64,000 nucleotides of DNA from Parvibaculum sp. GTDB lineage: Bacteria > Pseudomonadota > Alphaproteobacteria > Parvibaculales > Parvibaculaceae. A program made the translations under genes and the position numbers. Shown one piece after another: positions 19,301-26,511 of the stretch (positions within the stretch are counted from its first letter, which is position 1; every line of letters starts with the position of its first letter). The notes under the pieces are model-generated. The model did not search any database. It saw only the letters and a program-made list of their open reading frames with translations, and was not told the DNA's origin. The DNA lies in assembly GCF_019635935.1 (NCBI RefSeq), contig NZ_JAHBYN010000001.1:3129532-3193531 (forward strand), written 5' to 3'.

Positions 19301-20733
19301 TTGTCTCTCGATTCCAGAAATGTCGCCCAGTTGCGCGCCGTTGCGCGCAGCGCCGCCGGCGATTTGGCGGACAGCACAAGCGGCGGCAGCGCCGTCGAAA
19401 TATCGCGTGCCGCGCGCGGCTGAACAGCATGTTCGCGCAAAAGCACTGTCGCATTCGCGCCGCCAAATCCGAACGAGTTGACGCCGGCGCGGATCGGGCG
19501 CCCGGATGCTTCGATCGGCGTCAGCTTCTGCACCGGCGCGATGCGAAGCGTGTCGAAATCGATGTCGGGGTTCAGCGTCTCTGAATGCAGCGACTTCGGC
19601 ACGGCGCGATGCCGGATCGCCAGGATCGTCTTGATGAGCCCGGCCATGCCCGACGCGGGTTCCAGGTGGCCGACATTTGTTTTCGCCGAACCGATGGGCA
19701 GCGGCCCGTCGGCGGGTCTGCGCTTCTGCCCGATTGCTTCGCCGAGTGCGCGGCTTTCCGCCGGATCGCCGACGATCGTGCCGGTGCCATGCGCCTCGAA
19801 GAAGTCGATCCCGGCCGGATCGACGTCGAACTTGGCCATCGTTTGTTCGATAAGCAGGCGCTGCATCTCATGCGAGGGAAGCGCGATGCCCTTGGTATGC
19901 CCGTCCGTATTGACACCCGATCCCTCGATGATCGCATGGATCGGATCGCCGTCGCGAAGCGCATCCGCCAAGGGCTTGATGACGACGACGCCGCCTCCTT
20001 CGCCGCGGACATATCCGCCCGGGTTTTCGCCGAAGGCCCGGCACAACCCATAGGTGGAAAGCATCGTCGCTTTTGAAAAACCGACAAAGGGCAGGGGGGT
20101 GAGAAGCAGGCTGATGCCGCCGACCAGCGCCATGTCGCAGCGCCCGTCGTGAAGCGCGTTGAGCGCTTCGTTGAGTGCAACGAGCGACGACGAACAGGCC
20201 GTGTCGACCGCCATGCTCGGACCGCGCAGGTCGAACTGGTAGGAGAGCCTGTTGGCGGCAATCGAAAGCGTTGAGCCGAGCATCGTATAGGCGTTGGTGC
20301 CGTCGCCATTGCCCTGCTGGCTCGACCCGTATTCGGTAGAGGAAATGCCGACATAGACGGCGCAGTTGCGTCCGGCGTGGTGGCCGGGGATTTGCCCGCC
20401 GGATTCCAGCGCTTCCCAGCCCATCTCCAGCAGCATCCGCTGCTGCGGGTCCATCATGTCGGCTTCGCGTGCCGAAATGCCGAAGAAAGCGGCGTCGAAC
20501 CCGCGAATGTCACCCAGCGTTCCGGCCGCGAAAGTGTAGCTTCGCCCCGGCGCCTTCCGGTTGGGGTGCTTGAAGAGAGAGTGATCCCAGCGGTCGGCGG
20601 GAACTTCGGTGACGACATTGCGTCCGCCGGCAAGCACCTCCCAATACGCTTCGGGCGTATTGCAGCCGCCGGGGAACCGACAGGCCATGCCGATAATGGC
20701 CATGTCGGTCTTTTTCATGTCACCAACTCTCAT
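13330..20733 (-). CDS. rkpA: RkpA-like highly reducing type I polyketide/fatty acid synthase
   Basis: A single 2467-residue protein with a full reducing module. KS is at about 10-435 (Cys180 in DTACSSS, His315 in EAHGTGT, His356 in KTNVGH). AT is at about 535-830 (Ser628 in GHSVGE, His731 in YAFHSR). DH is at about 895-1170 (His928 in LADHNVGG, Asp1092 in HPALLDG). A degenerate methyltransferase-like segment at about 1335-1495 (ILEVGTANG) is followed by a structural KR-like half near 1510-1700. ER is at about 1730-2045 (HGAAGGVGLAAIQ). KR is at about 2070-2270 (TGGLSGFGLA, Ser2205, Tyr2218). ACP is at about 2335-2420 (Ser2380 in DLGMDSL). There is no thioesterase. The size and partner genes match rhizobial RkpA. 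ATG 20718 (MKKTDM) is an alternative start. Confidence 0.92.
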   Translation of the reverse strand: MRVGDMKKTDMAIIGMACRFPGGCNTPEAYWEVLAGGRNVVTEVPADRWDHSLFKHPNRKAPGRSYTFAAGTLGDIRGFDAAFFGISAREADMMDPQQRMLLEMGWEALESGGQIPGHHAGRNCAVYVGISSTEYGSSQQGNGDGTNAYTMLGSTLSIAANRLSYQFDLRGPSMAVDTACSSSLVALNEALNALHDGRCDMALVGGISLLLTPLPFVGFSKATMLSTYGLCRAFGENPGGYVRGEGGGVVVIKPLADALRDGDPIHAIIEGSGVNTDGHTKGIALPSHEMQRLLIEQTMAKFDVDPAGIDFFEAHGTGTIVGDPAESRALGEAIGQKRRPADGPLPIGSAKTNVGHLEPASGMAGLIKTILAIRHRAVPKSLHSETLNPDIDFDTLRIAPVQKLTPIEASGRPIRAGVNSFGFGGANATVLLREHAVQPRAARDISTALPPLVLSAKSPAALRATARNWATFLESRDKDGYYDAAFTAAFRRVRHPNRAIVHGETVGDIVAQLAAFADEADCAVVSNEAAISQAKVGFVFNGNGAQWPGMGRRLYAESETFRREIDAIDALIVEIAGWSLVEALHAEDAEQRLGRTEVAQPALLAMQIGLWRCLQEAGLTPDAVAGHSVGEVAAAYVSGALDLRQTVLLVVARSEAQGRTRGQGRMAAAGISPERALEIERDSGGKIELAAVNTSTSVTLAGGEQALIELGEKLTAEKIFFRLLDLDYAFHSRVLDPVQSHFLKKIGPVAPAATRVPYYSTVLGAETAGDALDTDYWWNNMRMPVRFHDAIGAMISDGIDVLVEIGPHNVLQPYLRQILREKGKTGTPIASMTRSAHDASMLRLVADTAFCAGAELDFGRSFPVPGRCVELPRYPWQHESHWTPVKPDADGRMYANVDGPFLGIRPQHGHALWEAQIDAELFPFLADHNVGGSIVFPATGYVECVLEASAALFGGERHDIETLEIRRPIVLVRGHMLNFRFIYDEDDKAFRIETRKRMSDDPWTLNAVGRLTEALAGTDDTEVVAQTSAASGNISHDTHYRVATALGLNYGPAFQTIERVQVFGNEAVAELRAPDAVVATLDKFVLHPALLDGCLQTLLSILFANGVKEGNAYLPYQFNGVKVFRPHALAVRCHTQLRSRSEKSLVADFSLFDADNTCVARVTGLRFLRAELHNVSAGTRRFRFETLPLDYVSASCQTPDAAELAEALAFAERNAAISGDGPDLDAIARGLLARAPSTLSKVNGKAHAISHIDVAPGDGARRMWQDALARHPAYLAELGALMHCGDTTAQDAAQHRPSPTSRDHLLESSPSFAPARDLLMDALKKVASLWPANRRLRILEVGTANGLVRGAASISSTGAVDFTVVSDDETKLSNLEMDIDAPNVRFLHADPAGLLSESDLTKLGEFDIVVCPLPSAASGLTPALRGNINDLLAPGGLLLLSEPQPAFWIDTVLAAARPVAQDERMDSEALVRFFSVEGFCNIQTATAGRATVLIADAPRPGDFRTAPARASFDAMGTGWLVVYDPSKAEANSAGALCAELERAGAVAIQAHAGHNPGEDDDALPLDPDVEMQWLETYQAMAGTGIDLRGVVLFGDMSADARPGWSALLAARAMSHAEFKTMPRLHIVTRNASSFRATGQMNLTQAPLWGIGRVIANEVPKTRLRMIDLQGDDPAQTELIAALCRSLLDADPESELVLSSEGSFAPRLRVVPNEGATEAELGARKLTFSTGRLGSLAWQPAAMPIPKANEIVVAPRAAGLNFRDVMYALGVLPEEALEAGFAGPSVGMEAAGIVTDVGAEVTNIRPGDEVLCFAPHCFDSHVVTPASAAAIKPTRLSFEEAATIPTAFFTVQYALDYLARLRKGERVVIHGAAGGVGLAAIQVARHIGAEIFVTVGTPEKRQMMRMLDIPESRIFDSRSLSFAEEIMKATGGEGVDVILNSLAGEAIHRNLGLLRPFGRFIELGKRDFYENNRIGLKFFRNNLSYFGIDADQLMVERPELARELFDDLIERFETGVYTPLPYRAFDADRASDAFRLMQRSGHTGKIILRPPHVPAAVAKRESAAFPVRPDAACLVTGGLSGFGLATARWLAEKGAGGLVLIGRSGATSEEARAAIKEFEARGVHVIARACDVTDAAAVGSLFDEAEAAGFPIRGIVHAAAVFDDATMETLDQRQYQRVIEPKIRGAIVLHDVSLGREIDFFVLYSSITTAFGNPGQANYVAANAFLEALAQKRRAAGLPAQAIGWSAIGDAGYLARNAEMRDQLASKLGADPLSTSDAMILLEGLVARDESNFYAAGINWQRLRAGLPVLQARVFGELAPRTVREGESSGEDILSKLSEVSLEDAIGFVSGILAEEIGQVLRLTADKIDLGKSVFDLGMDSLMALELKLGIEDRFGIEIPVMALSEGGNVTSLSAQIVGQIRGEDTSDQFAGDVQSIISRHINDDDVENIRKTDDTRDPSTSENQFGT

Positions 20734-21112
20734 CTACACGCGCCCCCAAAAGCGCCCCGTCCCCCAAAATCTCAATCCGGCAATGGACTGGTCACCCCGG
20801 CATGACGGCCCTTCGGAACGGATTTGAGTTGAACAGTCCGGACTATAGTGGAATTGACTGTTTGAAGGCTACCTATCTGAATGATTCAACGGCTTGTCAG
20901 CCCGACTACTTTGGTTTCAGCGTCGGTTCGCCCCATTGCGTACTATCGCACCGCAGTTTGTACCGAACGGCAGGGGGCCGTCGCCGTAAGCCTCGACCGG
21001 GCCGGTCCATCGCGATATGCAAGGGTCAGCGGTCCCCGACGTGGGACGGCCCGGCAGTGAAAGCACGGGAATCCCGCCGTTTTGACGGCCGCCCGTACCT
21101 GAATTGAACAAG
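20734..21112. other. Divergent intergenic region between the rkpA-like gene and dusA
   Basis: About 380 bases without a credible gene. The part at 20825-20900 is visibly richer in A and T than its surroundings and is where promoters for the - strand synthase operon should lie. A TATAGT hexamer on the - strand (bases 20847-20842) resembles a -10 box, but no convincing -35 stands at the right distance. On the + strand TTGACT (20854-20859) also lacks a good -10. The presumed 5' leader of the synthase would then be about 100 bases. No clear terminator or conserved RNA was seen. Confidence 0.35.
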
Positions 21113-22117
21113 ATGTTGACGTACAAAGCAAAAACAATCTCCGTCGCGCCAATGATGGACTGGACCGATCGTCACGACCGGTTCTTCCTGCGGCTGATTG
21201 CGCGCCATCCGCTGCTCTACACCGAAATGGTGACGACGGCTGCGGTGCTGCATGGGGACCGCGCGCGGCTGCTGGGCTTCGATCCGGCCGAGCATCCGGT
21301 GGCGCTCCAGCTCGGCGGTTCGGAGCCCGCCGAACTTGGCGAAGCCGCGGCCATCGGCGAAGGCTTTGGCTACGACGAGATCAACCTCAATGTCGGCTGC
21401 CCCTCCGACCGGGTGCAGTCGGGCCGCTTCGGCGCCTGCCTGATGCGCGAGCCGTATCTCGTCGCGCGCTGCGTCGAGGCCATGCGCGTCCGCGTCGCCG
21501 TTCCGGTCACCGTCAAATGCCGCATCGGTGTCGACGATCAGGAGCCGCGCGAGGCGTTGCCGGCCATGGCGCGCGCCGTCCGCGAGGCCGGCTGCGAAAC
21601 GCTGATCGTCCACGCCCGCAAGGCTTGGCTCGAAGGTCTATCGCCGAAGGAAAACCGCGACGTGCCGCCGCTCGACTACCCCCTTGTCCATGAACTGAAG
21701 CGCGACATGCCCGGCATGGAAATCATCATCAATGGCGGCATTGCCACGCTGGACGAAGCCGTGGCGCATCTCGCCCATGTCGATGGCGTCATGCTCGGCC
21801 GCGCCGCCTATCAGAACCCGTGGATCCTCGCCGAAGCGGATCGTCGCTTCTACGATGATGACCATCCCGTGCCCACGCGCCACGATGTGATCGAGAGTTT
21901 CATCCCCTATGTCGAGCGCGAGCTGGCGCGCGGCACCCATCTTCACGCGATGACGCGGCATATTCTGGGTCTCTTCCAGGGCTGCCCCGGCGCGCGCGCC
22001 TTCCGCCGTCACATCTCCGAAAACGCCCCGCGCGCGGGCGCCGGCGTCGAAGTCATCCGCGACGCCGCCGCGCTGGTGCGCGAACCCGTTTCCGGTATTC
22101 TCACCGCCGCCGAATAG
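21113..22117 (+). CDS. dusA: tRNA-dihydrouridine(20/20a) synthase DusA
   Basis: A 334-residue FMN enzyme that reduces U20/U20a in the D-loop of tRNA with NADPH. Diagnostic features are SVAPMMDWTDRHDR at the N-terminus, MVTTAAVLHGDRARLL (the DusA-specific ...GDR.. segment), the catalytic Cys in NLNVGCPSDRV, VKCRIG, the HARKAWLEGLSPKENR FMN/phosphate region, INGGI and MLGRAAYQNPW. ATG 21113 is preferred; a TTG three codons upstream is possible. It stands alone, transcribed away from the synthase operon. Confidence 0.95.
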   Translation: MLTYKAKTISVAPMMDWTDRHDRFFLRLIARHPLLYTEMVTTAAVLHGDRARLLGFDPAEHPVALQLGGSEPAELGEAAAIGEGFGYDEINLNVGCPSDRVQSGRFGACLMREPYLVARCVEAMRVRVAVPVTVKCRIGVDDQEPREALPAMARAVREAGCETLIVHARKAWLEGLSPKENRDVPPLDYPLVHELKRDMPGMEIIINGGIATLDEAVAHLAHVDGVMLGRAAYQNPWILAEADRRFYDDDHPVPTRHDVIESFIPYVERELARGTHLHAMTRHILGLFQGCPGARAFRRHISENAPRAGAGVEVIRDAAALVREPVSGILTAAE

Positions 22118-22154
22118 CCTGCCACTCCTCTGCCTTTCAGGAAGCCACCCAAAA

Positions 22155-22988
22155 ATGAACATCGAGGCCATGTCGCTGATGGAACTCGCGCCCTTCGCCG
22201 CGGGCCTCGTCTTCACCGGCCTGATCGCGGGCATTCTGGCGGGCCTTCTCGGCGTCGGCGGCGGCATCGTCATCGTGCCCGTGCTCTATCATGTGTTCAC
22301 GCTGCTCGGCATCGACGAAGGTGTGCGCATGCATCTTGCGGTCGGCACGTCGCTCGGCACCATCATCCTGGTCTCGATCCGCTCCGTGCGCGCCCATGCG
22401 CAAAAAGGCGTCGTCGACTGGCAGATGCTGCGCGACTGGGCGCTGCCGGTGCTTGCCGGCGTCGTGCTCGGCACGGGCGTCGCGGCTTGGGTCAGCGGCG
22501 ATGCGTTGACCGGCGTCTTCGCCACCATCGCGCTGGTCGTTGCCGCCAATCTCGCCTTCGGCAAGGAAAGCTGGCGCCTCGGATCGCAACTCCCCTCGAA
22601 GGCGGTGCAATATCCGGTGGCCGCCGCCATCGGCGGTCTCTCTGCGTTGATGGGCATTGGCGGCGGCACATTCGGCGTCACCTTCATGACGCTCTACGGC
22701 AAGAACCCGCGCGAAGCGGTGGCGACCTCGGCCGGTCTCGGCGTGTTGATCGCGGTGCCGGCGATGATCGGCTTCGTCTGGGCCGGCTGGAACGATCCGC
22801 GCCTGCCGCCATTCAGCATCGGCTATGTCAATTTGATCGGCCTCGCGCTCATCATGCCGCTCTCGATCCTCGCCGCGCCGTGGGGCGCGACGATTGCCCA
22901 TGCGATCAGCCACAAGGCGTTGATCCGCGCCTTCGCGCTCTTCCTCGCGCTGACCTCATTACAAATGTTCTATCGGCTCTTCGGCTAA
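22155..22988 (+). CDS. TauE/SafE family sulfite/organosulfur anion permease
   Basis: A 277-residue integral membrane protein with about eight hydrophobic segments in two homologous halves. Each half carries the Gly-rich family motif: GLLGVGGGIVIVPVL near residue 33 and ALMGIGGGTFGVTFM near 165. The family exports or imports small sulfur-containing anions such as sulfite or sulfoacetate; the substrate here is unknown. An AGGA ribosome-binding site precedes ATG 22155. The TAA stop overlaps the stop codon of the convergent hydrolase by three bases. Confidence 0.88.
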   Translation: MNIEAMSLMELAPFAAGLVFTGLIAGILAGLLGVGGGIVIVPVLYHVFTLLGIDEGVRMHLAVGTSLGTIILVSIRSVRAHAQKGVVDWQMLRDWALPVLAGVVLGTGVAAWVSGDALTGVFATIALVVAANLAFGKESWRLGSQLPSKAVQYPVAAAIGGLSALMGIGGGTFGVTFMTLYGKNPREAVATSAGLGVLIAVPAMIGFVWAGWNDPRLPPFSIGYVNLIGLALIMPLSILAAPWGATIAHAISHKALIRAFALFLALTSLQMFYRLFG

Positions 22989-24082
22989 CCGAGAAACCAG
23001 TCGATCACGCGCGCATTCTCTTCCGCCGGATAGGTGTGCGACAGGTCGCCGATCTCGCGATAGGTGACCCGCGCGCCGGCCGCCGAAAGTTCGGCGTTGG
23101 CGAGCCGCGCCATGTCGGCCGCGAACATCCAGTCGCGCGCGCCATGCACGATATAGACGGGCAGCCCCGCAATGCGCGCCGGATCGGCCATGCCCATCAG
23201 CATCGGATGCCACGCCGACGACATCGGCGCGAGATGCGTGAAGGGTCCGCCGCCGAGCCCCGCGAGATAGGTGAAGGTGCCGCCGTCGCTCATGCCGGTG
23301 AGCAATATGCGGCTCGCGTCGATGTTCCAGCGCTCGCCCGCATGCGCCATCATTCGCGCCAGCGAGGCGCGGTCCTGCTCCGGCTCCATCAGCGACCATG
23401 TGGCATCGAGCGATGTCGGCGACAGCAGGATCGCGCCCGCCGAGCGCGCGTCGCGAAGCCAGCTCCACAGGAAGCCGCGCCCGTGCCCACTGCCGCCATG
23501 GCAGGCGACGATCAGCGGATGCGGTCGCGCCGCGTCATATGTCTCCGGCACATAAAGCGAGAAGCCGCCGCGCTGTCCTTTCTCGTTGCCGAAATGATGA
23601 ACGCCGGTTCCCTCGCGCGTCGCACCATCTGCAAGTGCCTCCACCAGCGCCGCGTCGTCGCGCTTCGTCTCGTTGAGGAAAAACCGGCTGACCGGCGGCA
23701 GCATCGCGCTGACGGGATAAAGGCTCTCCATCGCCCGCGGCAGGTAGCGCAGCGCCCGATAGGCGCCGAACACAGGCCCACCCGCTTCCGGTGCCGCCTC
23801 GCTCGCGGCGCGCAACGCCTCGAAAGCTATCCGCGCCGCCTCTGCGGCGCCCTGCACATGATCGCGGAAGGCAACGAGATGTTCCGGCCACACCGCCGCG
23901 TCGAATCCTGCCCGCGTTTCCGCAAGCCGTGCCTCGACCGGCCCCATCTGTTCGACAAGTTCCCCGATCAATGGCGGATGCAGATGCCGCGCAATGAACG
24001 AGAGCGCCTCCAGCGCCTGCAAAAGCGCCGGCAGCAGCGCGTCGACGGCGTCGATCAGGGCTTCGTTTTGCGCGTCGGACAT
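22985..24082 (-). CDS. Alpha/beta hydrolase, esterase/polyhydroxyalkanoate depolymerase-like
   Basis: A 365-residue protein. The N-terminal 150 residues are helical and Ala/Glu-rich. The catalytic half starts at FSLYVPETYD. It has an oxyanion-like ACHGGSGHGRGF, the nucleophile elbow GMSDGGTF, a late Asp in VHGARDWMF and His in DLSHTYP. The layout resembles predicted esterases and poly(3-hydroxyalkanoate) depolymerase-like proteins. No signal peptide is seen, so a cytoplasmic ester substrate is likely. The gene begins 40 bases after the phosphohexomutase stop on the same strand and could be cotranscribed with it. Confidence 0.75.
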   Translation of the reverse strand: MSDAQNEALIDAVDALLPALLQALEALSFIARHLHPPLIGELVEQMGPVEARLAETRAGFDAAVWPEHLVAFRDHVQGAAEAARIAFEALRAASEAAPEAGGPVFGAYRALRYLPRAMESLYPVSAMLPPVSRFFLNETKRDDAALVEALADGATREGTGVHHFGNEKGQRGGFSLYVPETYDAARPHPLIVACHGGSGHGRGFLWSWLRDARSAGAILLSPTSLDATWSLMEPEQDRASLARMMAHAGERWNIDASRILLTGMSDGGTFTYLAGLGGGPFTHLAPMSSAWHPMLMGMADPARIAGLPVYIVHGARDWMFAADMARLANAELSAAGARVTYREIGDLSHTYPAEENARVIDWFLG

Positions 24083-24095
24083 TTTGTGCGTTCCC

Positions 24096-24109
24096 GCGGA
24101 CCGGTCCGC
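24096..24109. repeat. 14-base perfect palindrome between phosphohexomutase and hydrolase genes
   Basis: GCGGACCGGTCCGC is a perfect palindrome in the 39-base gap between two - strand genes. It could form a short hairpin or bind a dimeric protein. There is no T-run after it on the - strand, so it is not a classical terminator. Confidence 0.4.
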
Positions 24110-24121
24110 AAGGTCTGAGTG

Positions 24122-25621
24122 TCAGATTTTCTGGTCGTATTCGCCGACTTCCGGCTGTGCCGAGAGATGCTTGTCGATCTCGGCGAACATCGCCCGCATG
24201 TTGGCTTCCGACGCCGGGCTTTCGACCACGACCACGAGCCCCGGCTTGTTCGACGAGGCGCGCACCAGCCCCCATGTCCCGTCTTCCACCGTCACGCGCA
24301 CGCCGTTCACCGTCACGGTGTCGCGGATTTTCTGGCCGATGAGCTTTTCGCCTTTCTCGGCCATGCCGGAAAAGAGCTTCACCATCCGCTCCACGACTTC
24401 GTACTTTTTCTCGTCGGGACAAAAGGGCGACATCGTCGGTGAGCCCCAGGTCTTCGGCAGCGCCTCGCGCAGGTCGGACATCTTCTTCGTGGGATTGCGG
24501 TCCAGCATGTCGCAAATCGCGATGGCGGAAACCAGCCCGTCGTCATAGCCGCGGCCGATCGGCGGATTGAAGAAGTAGTGGCCGGACTTCTCGAAGCCCA
24601 CCAGCGCGTCGAGCTCATGCGCGCGGCGCTTGATATAGGAGTGTCCGGTCTTCCAGTAGTCGGTCTTCGCGCCATTGGCGATCAGCACCGGATCGGTGAG
24701 GAAAAGCCCGGTCGATTTGACGTCGACGACGAATTGCGCGTTCGCGTGTTGCGCGGAAAGGTCGCGCGCCAGCATCACGCCCACCTTGTCGGCGAAAATT
24801 TCCTCGCCCGTATCGTCCACGACGCCGCAGCGGTCGCCGTCGCCGTCGAAGCCGAGGCCGACATCGGCGCCGGTTTCCAGCACCTTGTCCCGCAGCGCAT
24901 GGAGCATTTCCATGTCTTCGGGGTTCGGGTTGTAGCGCGGAAAGGTCCAGTCGAGATCGCAATCGAGCGGGATCACCTCGGCGCCGATCCCGGCCAGCAC
25001 CTGCGGCGCAAAGGCGCCCGCCGTGCCGTTGCCGCAGGCCGCGACGACTTTCAGCCGACGCTTGAGCTTTGGCCTATTGGTCAGATCGGCGATATAGCGG
25101 TCCGCCATGTCGGGCACGCGAATGTAGCGCCCGCCATCGCGCGGTTGCCCGAGGCCGCCCAGCACGATCTCCTTCAGCCGCGTCATCTCGTCGGGCCCGA
25201 AGGTCAGCGGCCGCTGCGCGCCCATTTTCACGCCGGTCCAGCCATTCTCATTGTGGCTCGCCGTCACCATCGCGACGCAGGGCACATCGAGATCGAACTG
25301 CGCGAAATAGGCGACAGGCGAAAGCGCCAGCCCGATGTCATGCACCTCGCAGCCGGCATTCATCAGCCCGATGATCAGCGCCTGCTTGATCGACACCGAA
25401 TAGGAACGGAAATCGTGACCGACCGCGATCCGCGGGCTGACGCCCATCTCGTGGATCAGCGTTCCGAGCCCCAGCCCCAGCGCCTGGATGCCGACGAGAT
25501 TGATTTCCTTCTCGAACAGCCAGCGCGCGTCGTATTCGCGAAACCCGTTGGGCGAAACGAGCGCCAGGTTCTCGAAATCGGCGGTGTTGGGTTTCAGGTC
25601 GGCGCGGGGCTTCTGCGTCAT
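24122..25621 (-). CDS. Phosphomannomutase/phosphoglucomutase
   Basis: A 499-residue alpha-D-phosphohexomutase interconverting hexose 6-phosphate and 1-phosphate. Domain 1 carries the phosphoserine loop VTASHNENGWTGVKMG (about residues 118-133). Domain 2 carries the Mg loop GFDGDGDRCGVVD. Domain 3 has the sugar-binding loop GFEKSGHYFF (SGH, usually GEMSGH, here with Phe-Glu-Lys before it). The phosphate-binding C-terminal domain follows. The product feeds nucleotide-sugar synthesis, so it could supply the capsule pathway, but it is not in that operon. The start ATG is followed by MTQKPRADLK; no competing start was found. Confidence 0.9.
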   Translation of the reverse strand: MTQKPRADLKPNTADFENLALVSPNGFREYDARWLFEKEINLVGIQALGLGLGTLIHEMGVSPRIAVGHDFRSYSVSIKQALIIGLMNAGCEVHDIGLALSPVAYFAQFDLDVPCVAMVTASHNENGWTGVKMGAQRPLTFGPDEMTRLKEIVLGGLGQPRDGGRYIRVPDMADRYIADLTNRPKLKRRLKVVAACGNGTAGAFAPQVLAGIGAEVIPLDCDLDWTFPRYNPNPEDMEMLHALRDKVLETGADVGLGFDGDGDRCGVVDDTGEEIFADKVGVMLARDLSAQHANAQFVVDVKSTGLFLTDPVLIANGAKTDYWKTGHSYIKRRAHELDALVGFEKSGHYFFNPPIGRGYDDGLVSAIAICDMLDRNPTKKMSDLREALPKTWGSPTMSPFCPDEKKYEVVERMVKLFSGMAEKGEKLIGQKIRDTVTVNGVRVTVEDGTWGLVRASSNKPGLVVVVESPASEANMRAMFAEIDKHLSAQPEVGEYDQKI

Positions 25622-25693
25622 GGTCTCTCCGGCGGGTGGGGCAGGGCGTTGCGGCCGGTTATAACGGGCTTTCGCCGCCGGTGCAGCCCCCTG

Positions 25694-26389
25694 CTATTCG
25701 CGCAGCACCAGCCGTTCGCCCCGAACCTCGACCGATGAAAGCCGTCCGAGAAAGCTCATGCCCAACAGCGACTGTCCCAGCCCCTCGCGCGATACCGAGG
25801 CGGTCACGTTGCGAAGCCGGACATCGCCGATACTCACTTCGTCCAGCGTAATGCGCGCGGCATAAATCGTACCGTTCGCGGTCTGATAGGGCGTCGTATA
25901 GCGCAGGCTGTCGAGATCGAGCCCGAGACGTTGGGCGTCGCCCGCGCTCAGCGCCACGTCGCTGGCGCCCGTATCCACCATGAACCGCACATGCGTGCCG
26001 TTGACGAGCCCGTCGGCATGGAAATGCCCGGACATGTTGCGCGACAGATAGGCCGTGCCGGGCTCGCTCGCCACCGGCGCCGAGGGCACAAGCGCGGTGC
26101 GCGTCCGCGTACCCATGTCGCTGAAAACGTCGCTGTAGCTGTATCCGACGACCAGCGCCAGCGCGATGGCGATCCAGATCAGCGCCTGTTTGAGCGCCAG
26201 GCCGGCGCGTTCCCGCCACCCCAACACCACGCTGCCGCCCACCAGCGCCAGCAGCAACAGGCTGTGCACGAGCCGCATCTGCGCGTCCTCGCCCTGCAGC
26301 GCGCCCGGAAAGCGGCTGTTGAGGAAGAGCAGCAGCGCCACAAGCCCGAGCAGCAGCAGTGCCGCCCATGTCCAGTTGTTCTGTCTCAT
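25694..26389 (-). CDS. Membrane-anchored retropepsin-like aspartic protease (TIGR02281 type)
   Basis: A 231-residue protein with two or three N-terminal membrane segments (residues 8-24, 36-55 and about 68-85) and a C-terminal single-lobed aspartic protease domain. The catalytic motif MVDTGASDVALS is followed by an AQRLGLDLDSL helix and a conserved LGMSFLGRL near the end. The clan AA proteases of this kind occur widely in alphaproteobacteria as membrane-anchored periplasmic enzymes and probably act as dimers. The gene is monocistronic and ends 72 bases before the phosphohexomutase start. Confidence 0.85.
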   Translation of the reverse strand: MRQNNWTWAALLLLGLVALLLFLNSRFPGALQGEDAQMRLVHSLLLLALVGGSVVLGWRERAGLALKQALIWIAIALALVVGYSYSDVFSDMGTRTRTALVPSAPVASEPGTAYLSRNMSGHFHADGLVNGTHVRFMVDTGASDVALSAGDAQRLGLDLDSLRYTTPYQTANGTIYAARITLDEVSIGDVRLRNVTASVSREGLGQSLLGMSFLGRLSSVEVRGERLVLRE

Positions 26390-26511
26390 GGTGCTAATGT
26401 AGGGCGGATCGTGTGAGAAATCCGTAATCCCGGCCTTGGCGCGGTCGCGACAAACTCTTATTTACATGCTACGATTGCCTTGAAAGATAAACACCAAATA
26501 AAATACGTGAA

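Noticed and set aside
26461..26489. Sigma-70 promoter before cobA (TTTACA followed by an A+T-rich stretch)
   Set aside because: No -10 hexamer with more than three matches at 16-18 bases spacing.
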